Assembly (NCBI GenBank): GCA_030431515.1
Contig: JAUIIX010000009.1
Coordinates: 1 to 64,000, forward strand
Length of the DNA stretch: 64,000 bases
Reading direction: 5' to 3'
From: a bacterium
GTDB taxonomy: Bacteria; Bacteroidota; Ignavibacteria; Kapaibacteriales; UBA2268
Every line of letters begins with the position of its first letter. The first letter of the stretch is position 1. Position numbers and translations under genes: made by a program. Below are positions 28,196-37,331 of the stretch, piece after piece. Below the pieces are notes generated by a model, which saw only the letters and a list, made by a program, of their open reading frames with translations, did no database searches and was not told the origin of the DNA.

Positions 28196-28274
28196 GCGTC
28201 TTTAGATGCAAAATGTTTGTAAACAACAAAAAACCACCAAAACAAAAGCTCCGTTGGTGCGAAATGTTAACTAA
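28196..28274 (+). repeat. Two-unit hairpin repeat (family B)
   Basis: GCGTC-TTTA-GATGC followed by AAAATGTTTGTAAAC, then GCTCC-GTT-GGTGC followed by GAAATGTTAACTAA. Confidence 0.6.
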
Positions 28275-28447
28275 AAAACATCATATTTTCAAAAATAAAT
28301 TATAAATTTTTAATGTCTTATTTGCAAGATTAAGAAAATTTGCAAACAAATCACAAGATGGATTTAATCCTGCACGTAAATGTTGTGAGATTTTTATATA
28401 TATTTACTAAATTCAATTCTTCGATTTCGTTGTATTTTTTGAAAAAA

Positions 28448-28476
28448 TTTGCAGTGTTTGCAGTTTTTTGCAGTGA
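28448..28476 (+). repeat. Phased TTTGCAG repeats
   Basis: GCAG at 28451, 28460 and 28470 (9-10 bp spacing), each preceded by T-runs. Confidence 0.7.
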
Positions 28477-28545
28477 TTTTTTAAAGTATTTTAGTATTTT
28501 CAGCATATTTTGCATTTGTAAATAGTTGTTGTTAAAAGTTATATA

Positions 28546-28574
28546 CGATTTTTGCAGTATTTGCAGTAAAATCG
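28546..28574 (+). repeat. Perfect inverted repeat enclosing TGCAGTATTTGCAGT
   Basis: CGATTTT - TGCAGTATTTGCAGT - AAAATCG. Confidence 0.75.
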
Positions 28575-28880
28575 GTGTTTTTTCGTTATTTGTAAGAACT
28601 GGGTTTAATTAACAAGTACAGTAAATCACACTCTGTCGTTTTGACAGCTCCCTCCATTGAACATAAAAAGAAGATTGATTCTTTACTTCACTCAGAAAGA
28701 CAAGGCAAAATTAATATATTAATTTTTTATATAAAGATTTTTATTATAAAATATTTGTAATTTATTTTAAAAAATACGTGCTTTGTGATTACTCTTAGAT
28801 TCTTCGATTAAGCCTAGAAGTGATGTATTTTATTTTAGATAAAATAGATGGACTCCAAGATTTACATTGAAAAGCAAAAA

Positions 28881-28902
28881 AAAAGGAGCCGAAGCTCCTT
28901 TT
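28881..28902 (-). terminator. Terminator downstream of the E2 gene
   Basis: AAAAGGAGC-CGAA-GCTCCTTTT; identical stem-loop at 42777-42798. Confidence 0.75.
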
Positions 28903-28921
28903 AAATAAAAAAAATAAACAA

Positions 28922-30700
28922 TTACAATTGAATTGTGTCTTCATTTAATGATTCTAAGTAATCAACTGCTGCTTTTAGTGATTTTCCACCAAGCATTCCA
29001 TCGATAACTCTATGGTCATACGTAATTGACATATACATTATATGTCTAACTACGATTGCATCTGCACCGTCTAATTCACGAACTACTGCTTGTTTTTTAA
29101 TTGCCCCAACGCTGAAGATTACACATTGTGGTTGATTAATTACAGGAGTTCCGAATAATGTTCCGAATGTACCAACATTAGTTAATGTGATAGTTCCACC
29201 CATTACATCATCTGGATCTAATTTTTTGATTCTTGCTCTTGAAGCTAAATCAGCAACAGATCTTTGTAAGCCAGTAATACTCAATCCATCTGCATTTTTA
29301 ATTACAGGTACGATCAAGTTTCCATCAGGTAATGCAGTTGCCATTCCAATATTTGTATTTCTATGTCTTAGTATATTTGTACCATCAACACTTACATTTA
29401 TCATTGGGTTTTGTCTTACTGCTTCTGCCACAGCAGATATAAAGAAAGAAGTATAAGTTAATTTAGTACCTTCTCTCTTCTCAAAAGCAGCTTTATTTTT
29501 CTCTCTAAATTTAACTAAGTTTGTTACATCAACTTCAGCTACTGATGTAACGTGAGCAGATGTACGTTTAGAATTTACCATGTGTTCAGAGATTAATTTT
29601 CTCATTCTATCCATTGGGATAACTTCTACATTTTTACCAGCATGTGATGGTGCTGATGCTTGAGTGTTAGCCGCTGGAGCTTGAGGAGTTGCAACAGGAG
29701 CAGGGGCTGGAGCTGCTGGAGCAGGTGATGCTGGAGCAGTATAAGTTTGTTGAACAGGAGCAGGCGCTGGAGCAGATGTTGCTTGACTTCCTCTATTGTT
29801 CATATAATTCATTATGTCGTCTTTAGTAATTCTACCTTCAATTCCACTTCCGTTAATTACTAATAATTCTTCTAAAGATACACGATTAACTTTTGCAATT
29901 TCTCTAACTAAAGGAGAGAAGAATTTGCCATTGTGTGTTCTTGGAATTTCAAATGTTGTACCACTTACTGCTTGTTGAGGAGCAGGAGTCGGTGCAGATT
30001 GAACTGGTGCTGGAGCAGGTGCAGCCATTGGAATAGGAGCAGAAACTTGAGGTTCGGGAGCTGCTGCCTGAGCAACTGTAGCACTTCCACCAGTAGAAAT
30101 TCTTGCAATTGGAGTACCAACTTCAACAGTTTCTTCTTCTTGTACTAAAATTTCAGATAAAGTACCAGATACTGGAGATGGAACTTCTGTATCTACTTTA
30201 TCAGTAGAAATTTCAAGTATCATTTCATCTCTTTCTATAGTTTCGCCAACTTTTTTCATCCATTTGATAATAGTACCTTCTTGCAAAGATTCACCCATTT
30301 TAGGCATAACTACATCAACTAAATTACCACCACTTGTAGCAGCAGGAGCTGGTGCAGCTTGAACTGGTTCTGGAGCAGGAGCAGCTTGTGGAGCTGGCTC
30401 TGATTGAACAGGTGCAGGGGCTGGAGCTGCTTGTGCAGCAGGAGCCGGTGCAGATGCCGAAGCATCAGTTTCAATAATTGCAATAGGAGTTCCTACTTCA
30501 ACTGTAGTTTCTACAGGAACTAAAATTTTGTATAAAATACCAGATTGTGGAGAAGGAACTTCAGTATCAACTTTATCAGTAGAAATTTCTAAGATCATTT
30601 CATCTCTTTCAATTACATCGCCTTCTTTCTTCAACCAGTTAATAATCGTGCCTTCTTGGAGTGATTCCCCCATTTTCGGCATTACAACTTCAACTTGCAT
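28922..30700 (-). CDS. Dihydrolipoamide acyltransferase (E2) with two lipoyl domains and Ala/Pro-rich linkers
   Basis: Two copies of VVMPKMGESLQEGTII.W.KK.G...EISTDKVDTEVPSP; E3-binding domain (FFSPLVREIAKVNRVSLEELLVINGSGIEGRITKDDI); catalytic SITYDHRVIDG. Confidence 0.95.
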   Translation of the reverse strand: MQVEVVMPKMGESLQEGTIINWLKKEGDVIERDEMILEISTDKVDTEVPSPQSGILYKILVPVETTVEVGTPIAIIETDASASAPAPAAQAAPAPAPVQSEPAPQAAPAPEPVQAAPAPAATSGGNLVDVVMPKMGESLQEGTIIKWMKKVGETIERDEMILEISTDKVDTEVPSPVSGTLSEILVQEEETVEVGTPIARISTGGSATVAQAAAPEPQVSAPIPMAAPAPAPVQSAPTPAPQQAVSGTTFEIPRTHNGKFFSPLVREIAKVNRVSLEELLVINGSGIEGRITKDDIMNYMNNRGSQATSAPAPAPVQQTYTAPASPAPAAPAPAPVATPQAPAANTQASAPSHAGKNVEVIPMDRMRKLISEHMVNSKRTSAHVTSVAEVDVTNLVKFREKNKAAFEKREGTKLTYTSFFISAVAEAVRQNPMINVSVDGTNILRHRNTNIGMATALPDGNLIVPVIKNADGLSITGLQRSVADLASRARIKKLDPDDVMGGTITLTNVGTFGTLFGTPVINQPQCVIFSVGAIKKQAVVRELDGADAIVVRHIMYMSITYDHRVIDGMLGGKSLKAAVDYLESLNEDTIQL

Positions 30701-31041
30701 AATATTCTCCTAAACTTAAATATTTTTTTAATTTTCTTTTTATAATCTACTAAATTAACCAAATTTAACAATACATACAAAGAATTTGCTCACAATTTAT
30801 AAAAAACTTTTTCCTCATTTTTGAATTTATTGATTAGCAAACTCTATGAAGATTTTATTAACTCTTATTTTATATACTGTTAAGTAATTATTAATTTGAT
30901 TTTAACTAAAATAAATGAGTTAATTTTAACAAGATTATCATTAGATTTTAGAGGGAGGTATATTTGGAATATGAACATATTTTAAAAATATTTTTTTTAA
31001 CTTGCAGATGAAAGATATTTATTTTTAAAACAATTTGAGAT

Positions 31042-31069
31042 AAAAAAAAAGCCGATTAAAAAATCGGCT
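31042..31069 (-). terminator. tig terminator
   Basis: AGCCGATT-AAAA-AATCGGCT flanked by A/T runs. Confidence 0.75.
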
Positions 31070-31076
31070 GTTTGTT

Positions 31077-32378
31077 TTACATTTCTTCGTCCATTAGGTC
31101 TTCGTAAGGAACTTCGTTGGTAACTGCGAAATCTAAAATAAAGTCAATCACTTTTTTATTTAGAATTTGCATTTTAATATTTTCGTTAGTTTCGATTACT
31201 TTTCTAACTTCTGCTACTTCTCTTCCAACTTTAGCAGCTTCTGAAGCAGCTAATTGGTCGATGTCGTAATCTTCAACTTCGATATTTTCTAATTCAATTA
31301 CTTTATTTCTAATTAATTCCCATTTTACATTTCTAACTGCAATTGGATGGAATTGTTCATTAAAAATTTCTCTTTTAACATTTTTAGCAGCTTCGCCATA
31401 TTGTTTTAAGAAATTATTAACTAAAATTTCGATTGCATTATTTACAAATGGTTCAGGAGCATCAACTGTATTATCGTTGATTAATTTTGCAACAATTTGA
31501 TCTTCTACAGCAGCTCTACACTTTCTATCCCATTCTTCTTGTAATGAAAATTCTAAATCTTCTTTAAAATCTTCTACATTGTCAAATTTTTCTTTTGTAA
31601 ACTCTTTTACAAATTCATCAGTTAAAACTGCTGGAATAAGTTTTTGAATATCTTTTACTTCAACTTGGTAGATATGTTGGTGAGTTTCACCTGCTTCGTG
31701 TTGATGTTCATCATGTGGTTGGTCATGTTCGAAAATATATTCTACTTTTTCACCAACTTTTGCACCAATAAGTACGTCAACTAATTTTCTATCAATTTTT
31801 TCATTATTAAGATAAACATTATCTTCAAATGGTTCGATTTCAGTATTAATTTCTTTAGTTTCATTATCTAAAGTAAGGAAAGATAAGCCAACTACAAAGT
31901 TTTCATCATCCACTATAGTTGCATCTTCGAAAGTACCTTGAGCATTAAGTATTTTACTTATTTCAACTTCAACTTCATCTTCAGTAACTGCGTGAACTGG
32001 TTCATCAACTGTCAAGCCCTTGTATTCGTTTAATGTAACTTCTGGATAAACACCATATGAAAAATTAAATTTAACTACACCATTATTCATATCAATGTTA
32101 GTTAATTCGGGGCGAGAGATTAAATGAATTTTATCTTCAGTAACAACTTTTTCAAAAGAGTCTTGAGCAGCTTCATCAATTGCTTGTTCTTGAATCATAC
32201 CGCCAAATTGTTTTTTTGCGATATGGAATGGAACTTTACCTTTTCTAAAACCAGGAATACTTAATTTATTCTTAATTTTATTATAAGCAGTATTGTAATA
32301 AGATTGAAAGGCATCATCATCAATAATGATTTCCAGTTCTTGTATACCATTTTCAGTTTTTAGTATCTTCCTTTCCAA
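31077..32378 (-). CDS. tig: Trigger factor
   Basis: SIPGFRKGKVPFHIAKKQFGG...QEQAIDEAAQDSFEKVV; PPIase region; C-terminal chaperone domain. TTG start (CAA at 32376-32378 on +). Confidence 0.93.
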   Translation of the reverse strand: MERKILKTENGIQELEIIIDDDAFQSYYNTAYNKIKNKLSIPGFRKGKVPFHIAKKQFGGMIQEQAIDEAAQDSFEKVVTEDKIHLISRPELTNIDMNNGVVKFNFSYGVYPEVTLNEYKGLTVDEPVHAVTEDEVEVEISKILNAQGTFEDATIVDDENFVVGLSFLTLDNETKEINTEIEPFEDNVYLNNEKIDRKLVDVLIGAKVGEKVEYIFEHDQPHDEHQHEAGETHQHIYQVEVKDIQKLIPAVLTDEFVKEFTKEKFDNVEDFKEDLEFSLQEEWDRKCRAAVEDQIVAKLINDNTVDAPEPFVNNAIEILVNNFLKQYGEAAKNVKREIFNEQFHPIAVRNVKWELIRNKVIELENIEVEDYDIDQLAASEAAKVGREVAEVRKVIETNENIKMQILNKKVIDFILDFAVTNEVPYEDLMDEEM

Positions 32379-32432
32379 TTTAATACCTGATATTATTTCG
32401 AAAAACCTTTATTAATGAAAGGTTAAAATTAG

Positions 32433-32514
32433 TACGGACGGGGAGACTTGAACTCCCACGGGTCGCCCCACTAGATCCTAAATCTAGCGCGTCTGCCAAT
32501 TTCGCCACGTCCGC
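32433..32514 (-). tRNA. tRNA-Leu (anticodon UAG)
   Basis: Reverse complement GCGGACGTGGCGAAATTGGCAGACGCGCTAGATTTAGGATCTAGTGGGGCGACCCGTGGGAGTTCAAGTCTCCCCGTCCGTA; long variable arm; anticodon TAG in ATTTAGGAT; CCA not encoded. Confidence 0.93.
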
Positions 32515-32549
32515 ATTGATTATTTTCTTATTTTTGAAAAAATAAAACA

Positions 32550-32557
32550 CAAAATTA
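32550..32557 (-). promoter_or_regulatory. Putative -7 box (TAATTTTG) for tRNA-Leu
   Basis: CAAAATTA on + strand, 36 bp upstream of the tRNA 5' end. Confidence 0.5.
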
Positions 32558-32592
32558 AGTAATTATTATATATTTAACAAAATATTATTTCT

Positions 32593-33879
32593 ATGAAGCA
32601 AAAGATTATTATTTTAGGTGGTGGTGTAGCAGGAATTTCGGCGGCTTTTTATGCCTTAAAAAGTGGATTTGATCTTACTTTAGTTGAAGCTAATAGTAGT
32701 TTAGGCGGTAGAATTAACTCAAGAATTGATAGTAAAACTAATGATTCGATTGATAATGGTCAGCATTTATTAGTTGGTGCCTATAGTGTCTTCTTAGATA
32801 TATTGAAGAATATAAAGACTTATGATAAGTTGAAAATCCAAAATTCTTTTTTTGTAAAATATCTTGATTCTAATTCTACTTTTAATCTAGAAGAAAAATA
32901 TTTTAAAGGTCAAGTTGGATTATTATTTGGATTATTACTTTTAAACAAATTTACTTTTAATGAAAAAATTTCTGCAATTAATTTTATTTTGAAGATAAAA
33001 CTGAATTTATTTGCTAAAAACAAGGAAAAACTGATTGATGTTTTGAAAAAAAATAATCAAAGTAATGAATTAATTAGAATTTTATGGGAGCCAATGTGTT
33101 TGGCAACTTTGAATACTCCGATTAATATTGCAGATACTTCTATTTTTGCAAATGTTTTAAGGCAATCATTTTTTGCTGGTGGTTTTGCTTCAAAATTAAT
33201 TTTATCAAAAATTGGATTATCTGAATTAATTTCTCCTTTTGAAAAGTATTTAATTGAAAATGGTGTTAGATTATTAAAAAATCATTCTGTAAAGGAGTTT
33301 GAAATAAATGATAAAAAAATTACAAAAGTTAAACTTACTAAGAATATTGAATTAGAAGCTGATTATTTTATTTCTTGTTTACCATATAATAGACTAAATA
33401 AATTAATAGAAAATGATATTGAATTAGATAGTTCACCTATTATTTCTGCTTATTTATGGTTTGATGAAGTATTTTTTGAAGATGAGTTTGTTGCTGTTCT
33501 TGATAAAAATATTCAATGGATTTTTAATAAAAGAAAATTTGGTTTTAATGAGGGTGAAAAAGAGTTTCCTCAGTTTTTATCTATTGTAATTAGTGATGCT
33601 TCAAAATTAATTGAATTGGGCAATGAAGAGATTTTAAATATAATATTGAAAGAAATCGATGAATTATTCCCAGTTAAAAAGAATTTATTGCATCATAAAA
33701 TAATAAAAGAGAAAAATGCTACTTTTTTAGCTGACTTGAATAATCAAAAGAAAAGGGAAAATATTATTTCCCCTTTTGATAATTTATTGATTGCAGGTGA
33801 TTGGACTGATTTAACTTTACCATCTACAATTGAAAGTGCTGCTCGTAGTGGTAAATTAGCAATTGATAAGATTAGCTAA
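32593..33879 (+). CDS. FAD-dependent amine oxidase family, HpnE-like (hydroxysqualene dehydroxylase)
   Basis: IIILGGGVAGISAAFYALKSGFDLTLVEANSSLGGRINS...DNGQHLLVGAYSVFLDIL...WEPMCLATLNTPINIADTSIFANVLRQSF. Confidence 0.8.
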   Translation: MKQKIIILGGGVAGISAAFYALKSGFDLTLVEANSSLGGRINSRIDSKTNDSIDNGQHLLVGAYSVFLDILKNIKTYDKLKIQNSFFVKYLDSNSTFNLEEKYFKGQVGLLFGLLLLNKFTFNEKISAINFILKIKLNLFAKNKEKLIDVLKKNNQSNELIRILWEPMCLATLNTPINIADTSIFANVLRQSFFAGGFASKLILSKIGLSELISPFEKYLIENGVRLLKNHSVKEFEINDKKITKVKLTKNIELEADYFISCLPYNRLNKLIENDIELDSSPIISAYLWFDEVFFEDEFVAVLDKNIQWIFNKRKFGFNEGEKEFPQFLSIVISDASKLIELGNEEILNIILKEIDELFPVKKNLLHHKIIKEKNATFLADLNNQKKRENIISPFDNLLIAGDWTDLTLPSTIESAARSGKLAIDKIS

Positions 33880-34645
33880 GTTTGACTTTTCTTTTTAAAA
33901 TATTTATTTCATTTGTTGTTAAGAATCTATAATCGCCTCTTTTCATACCAGAATTTGTTAAACCAGCATATTCTTTTCTGTCTAATTTTTTAACAACATA
34001 ACCAAAATGCTCAAACATTCTTCTTATTTCTCTATATTTACCTTCTCTTAATACTATTGTGATTTTAGTATTATCAGTTGGTTCGATAAACAAGTAACAA
34101 GGTGCAGTTTTACCATCTTCAAGTTCTACTCCTTCTGCTATTTTTTTCGCATGAGTGAACTCTAATTTTTTATCTAAAGTTGCTTTGTATAGTTTTTCTA
34201 TTTCATAAGAAGGATGGCTAAGTCTATTAGCAAGTTCACCATCATTAGTTAATAATAACACACCAGTTGTATTTCTATCTAATCTACCTATAGGAAAAAT
34301 TCTTTCTTTTCTTTTAACTATATCTAATACTGTTTTTCTTCCAAGTTCATCAGATGTAGTAGTGATTACATCTTTTGGTTTGTTTAGTAAGATATAAACA
34401 TTTTTACTATAATAAGAAACTGGATCACCTTGAACTGTTACTTGGTCAGATGGACTAATTTTTGTTCCCAGTTCTTTAACTAATTTACCATTAACTTTAA
34501 CAACTCCAAGTTCGATAAATTCATCAGCTTTCCTACGAGAGCAAAGTCCTGATTCTGCAATAAATTTATTTAAACGGATTAATCCATTTGTATTTTTCGT
34601 CAAGTTTGTATTAACTATAACTTTTTCTTTTTTAGGTCTATTCAT
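33872..34645 (-). CDS. RsuA/RluB-family pseudouridine synthase
   Basis: RLNKFIAESGLCSRRKADEFIELGVVKVNG...LLNKPKDVITTTSDELGRKTVLDIV...IFPIGRLDRNTTGVLLLTNDGELANRL. Confidence 0.93.
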   Translation of the reverse strand: MNRPKKEKVIVNTNLTKNTNGLIRLNKFIAESGLCSRRKADEFIELGVVKVNGKLVKELGTKISPSDQVTVQGDPVSYYSKNVYILLNKPKDVITTTSDELGRKTVLDIVKRKERIFPIGRLDRNTTGVLLLTNDGELANRLSHPSYEIEKLYKATLDKKLEFTHAKKIAEGVELEDGKTAPCYLFIEPTDNTKITIVLREGKYREIRRMFEHFGYVVKKLDRKEYAGLTNSGMKRGDYRFLTTNEINILKRKVKLS

Positions 34646-35649
34646 TATGGATTTATCCTTAAATAAGTATATTTTAAAATCAGTTCTAATGCGATTAAAG
34701 CAAATGCTAATAAAGCAAAAAATAAATATTCTTCACTGTAATCATTAAAGTAAGCAATGTCTATTTCAGTTCTTTCAAGATTGTCAATTTCTTCATAAAC
34801 AGTTTCTAAAGACTTATTATCAGTAGCACGGAAGTATTGTCCCTTTGTTAATTCTGCAATTTTTTTCATTGTATCTTCGTCAAGGTCAACATCAACATTT
34901 TGATATCTTATTCCAAAAGGAGTTTTAACTGGGTAAGGGGCTTTTCCTCTTGTTCCTATTCCTATTGTGTATGTTTTTATATCAAATGTTCTTGCAAGCT
35001 CTGCTGCTGTCTCTGGTGCTATAAAACCAGTGTTGCTAACACCATCAGTAAGCAATATTGCTACTTTTGATTTTGATTTACTGTCTTTTAATCTTGATAC
35101 TGCTGTTGATAAACCGTCTCCAATTGCAGTTCCATCTTTTATTTTACCTGTTTCGAGTTGCGAAAGCACTGTTTTAACTACTGCATGATCAATTGTAACT
35201 GGAGTTTGGGTAAAGCTCTCACCAGCAAAGATAACTAATCCTATTCTATCATTTGGTCTTTTGTCAATGAACTCCATAGCAGTTTTTTTAGCTGCTTCAA
35301 GTCGATTAGGTTTAAAATCTTCTGCTAGCATAGAAGTTGAAACATCTATTGTAAGGACTATATCAATTCCTTCACTTTTAACATTTCTTCTTGAAGAAGA
35401 AGTTTGAGGTCTTGCTATTGCAACTATTAATAATCCAATTGCAAAAATTCTTAGAACACTTGGTAAATAAATTAATCTTTGTCTTATTGTTTTTTTTGCA
35501 TTATTAATAGCATCACTTGTTGGCAATACTAATTCTGGGTAAAGTTTTTTGTTCTTCCAAATAAGCCATGCAAGCATAATTGGAATTACAAGTAAAAACC
35601 ACAAATACTCTGGATTAGCAAATTTAATATCATTAAAATTTGGAATCAT
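34645..35649 (-). CDS. VWA-domain membrane protein, BatA-like
   Basis: FANPEYLWFLLVIPIMLAWLIWKNKK...GIDIVLTIDVSTSMLAEDFKPNRLEAAKKTAMEFI; MIDAS motif DVSTS. Confidence 0.9.
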   Translation of the reverse strand: MIPNFNDIKFANPEYLWFLLVIPIMLAWLIWKNKKLYPELVLPTSDAINNAKKTIRQRLIYLPSVLRIFAIGLLIVAIARPQTSSSRRNVKSEGIDIVLTIDVSTSMLAEDFKPNRLEAAKKTAMEFIDKRPNDRIGLVIFAGESFTQTPVTIDHAVVKTVLSQLETGKIKDGTAIGDGLSTAVSRLKDSKSKSKVAILLTDGVSNTGFIAPETAAELARTFDIKTYTIGIGTRGKAPYPVKTPFGIRYQNVDVDLDEDTMKKIAELTKGQYFRATDNKSLETVYEEIDNLERTEIDIAYFNDYSEEYLFFALLAFALIALELILKYTYLRINP

Positions 35650-36600
35650 TTAGTCCTCTTCTTCCTCATTTTTAACAATTAAACTTTTAGTTTTTTCAAC
35701 AAAATCGAAAGCATAATTAATTGCACTTTCATTAATTTCTTGAATTGGCTTTTCTTTAGCGAATTTAACTAAATCTGAATTTGTGAAGATAAACTTTAAG
35801 TTAGAGAATAATATTTCATCAATATTTTTAGATTTTAATTCTTCTAATATTTCTGATGATGTCATATCAAGTGCGTTGATATCATATACTCTAAATATAT
35901 ATATTCTAAGAATATCAGTCAGTTTTGTATAATAAAGTTTAAACTCATTGTTTTGCCAAAGTTTCTCTTCACTTAGTTTTTTTAATGCTTCTAATGCCAG
36001 AATATCAGCAGGGATTTTAGGGTCATAAGGAACATTATCTTCTTCCTTAACTCTATTTTTATAGTATTTTTTATACAAATACCATAAAATTAGTGCTAAT
36101 ATTAGAAATCCTAAAGTAAAGTATATATAATTGATGATTTCCCAAATTGAAAATGGAACATCCATTAATGGCTTTATATCCTTGAATGTCTGTGTTGTAT
36201 CAATCTGAACTGAATTAACATAAACAGGGATTGAATTAGTAGATATTGTTCTAAAATCAGCGAGTTTATTTGAATCATTTTTATCTTTATAAACAAATTT
36301 GATTGATGGAATTTCAAAATGACCACTATCGAACTGAATTAAAGATAAATTTTGTTTATACTTTAGAATATTTTCTTGCTTAATAGTATCAATTTTAGAA
36401 ATATTTATAATTTCAAATGATGATAAAGTATCACTGTAATTAGGAAAAATAATATCATATTCACCATTAGAATTTATTTCAAATGACATTATAAGCTCTT
36501 CACCAATAACTATATTATTGCTATTGACGGTAGCTACTACATTTGGCTCATTAGAGTATGATAAGGTATTTAGAAGTAATAATATTAGTAAAGTTTTCAT
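35650..36600 (-). CDS. Signal-peptide/TM protein of a Bat operon (BatD/DUF4381-like)
   Basis: Signal peptide, beta-rich N-domain, one TM, helical C-domain with LSEEKLWQNNEFKLYYTKLTDILRIYIFRVYDINALDMTSSEILEEL; abuts BatA. Confidence 0.7.
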   Translation of the reverse strand: MKTLLILLLLNTLSYSNEPNVVATVNSNNIVIGEELIMSFEINSNGEYDIIFPNYSDTLSSFEIINISKIDTIKQENILKYKQNLSLIQFDSGHFEIPSIKFVYKDKNDSNKLADFRTISTNSIPVYVNSVQIDTTQTFKDIKPLMDVPFSIWEIINYIYFTLGFLILALILWYLYKKYYKNRVKEEDNVPYDPKIPADILALEALKKLSEEKLWQNNEFKLYYTKLTDILRIYIFRVYDINALDMTSSEILEELKSKNIDEILFSNLKFIFTNSDLVKFAKEKPIQEINESAINYAFDFVEKTKSLIVKNEEEED

Positions 36601-36662
36601 AGTTTTTTATAGCATTTCACAACGCAAAACAATCAGGATATACGAATCAAAGTTAAAAAAGT

Positions 36663-37331
36663 TTAGTTATTTAATACTGCTTTTGTTAAAAAATCTTTTA
36701 CATCTTTAGCAGCATAATAATATTCAATTAATAACTCTTTTATATTATCAGATATTATATGTTTTTTGTCAAGTTCAGTCCAATAATATAGTTGCTTATT
36801 TGCTAAATAAGGTTCTTTTTTAGCAATTTCTTTAAAATCTTTGGGAATGATTTTATTTTTTTCACCTTGAAGTTTTCCATAGTATTTAACAAATTTTTTA
36901 TCATTTATTACTTCTTGAAATTCATCAAGGTTATTTGCAATATAAGTTCTAAAATTTAAAATTTGGTGTTTGTCTGCTTGATAAATACCACCTGCTAAAT
37001 TAATTCCTTCATATCCAAGTTGAAAATAATATCCAGGATAGAAGTTATCTTTTTTAGTCATCGCACTTATTATAGCACCAACATGATTTTTATAAGGTGT
37101 TTTATCTGCAGAAAATCTAATATCTCTATTAATTCTGAAAATTGCATCTTTTGCTTGCATTGTAATATTATCATCAAGAGATAATTCCGCTATCAAATCA
37201 GTAACGAAGTTATTAAATGGATCTTTTACAATTTTTAAATATCTTTTTCTATTTTCATCAAACCAATTTTTATTGTTATTTTCTTCGAGTTCTTTAAAAA
37301 AATTCAGAAAATCCTGTTCAAAATACTTCAT
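36663..37331 (-). CDS. DUF2461-family protein
   Basis: FLNFFKELEENNNKNWFDENRKRYLKIVKDPF...IFRINRDIRFSADKTPYKNHVGAII. Confidence 0.9.
   Translation of the reverse strand: MKYFEQDFLNFFKELEENNNKNWFDENRKRYLKIVKDPFNNFVTDLIAELSLDDNITMQAKDAIFRINRDIRFSADKTPYKNHVGAIISAMTKKDNFYPGYYFQLGYEGINLAGGIYQADKHQILNFRTYIANNLDEFQEVINDKKFVKYYGKLQGEKNKIIPKDFKEIAKKEPYLANKQLYYWTELDKKHIISDNIKELLIEYYYAAKDVKDFLTKAVLNN

Noticed and set aside
28340-28525. ORF of 61 aa in the repeat-rich non-coding region
   Set aside because: Low-complexity Phe/Cys-rich translation of T-rich repeats, no convincing start context.
29187-30148. Plus-strand ORFs antisense to the E2 gene
   Set aside because: Arise from the complement of Ala/Pro-rich linker codons; compositional artefacts.
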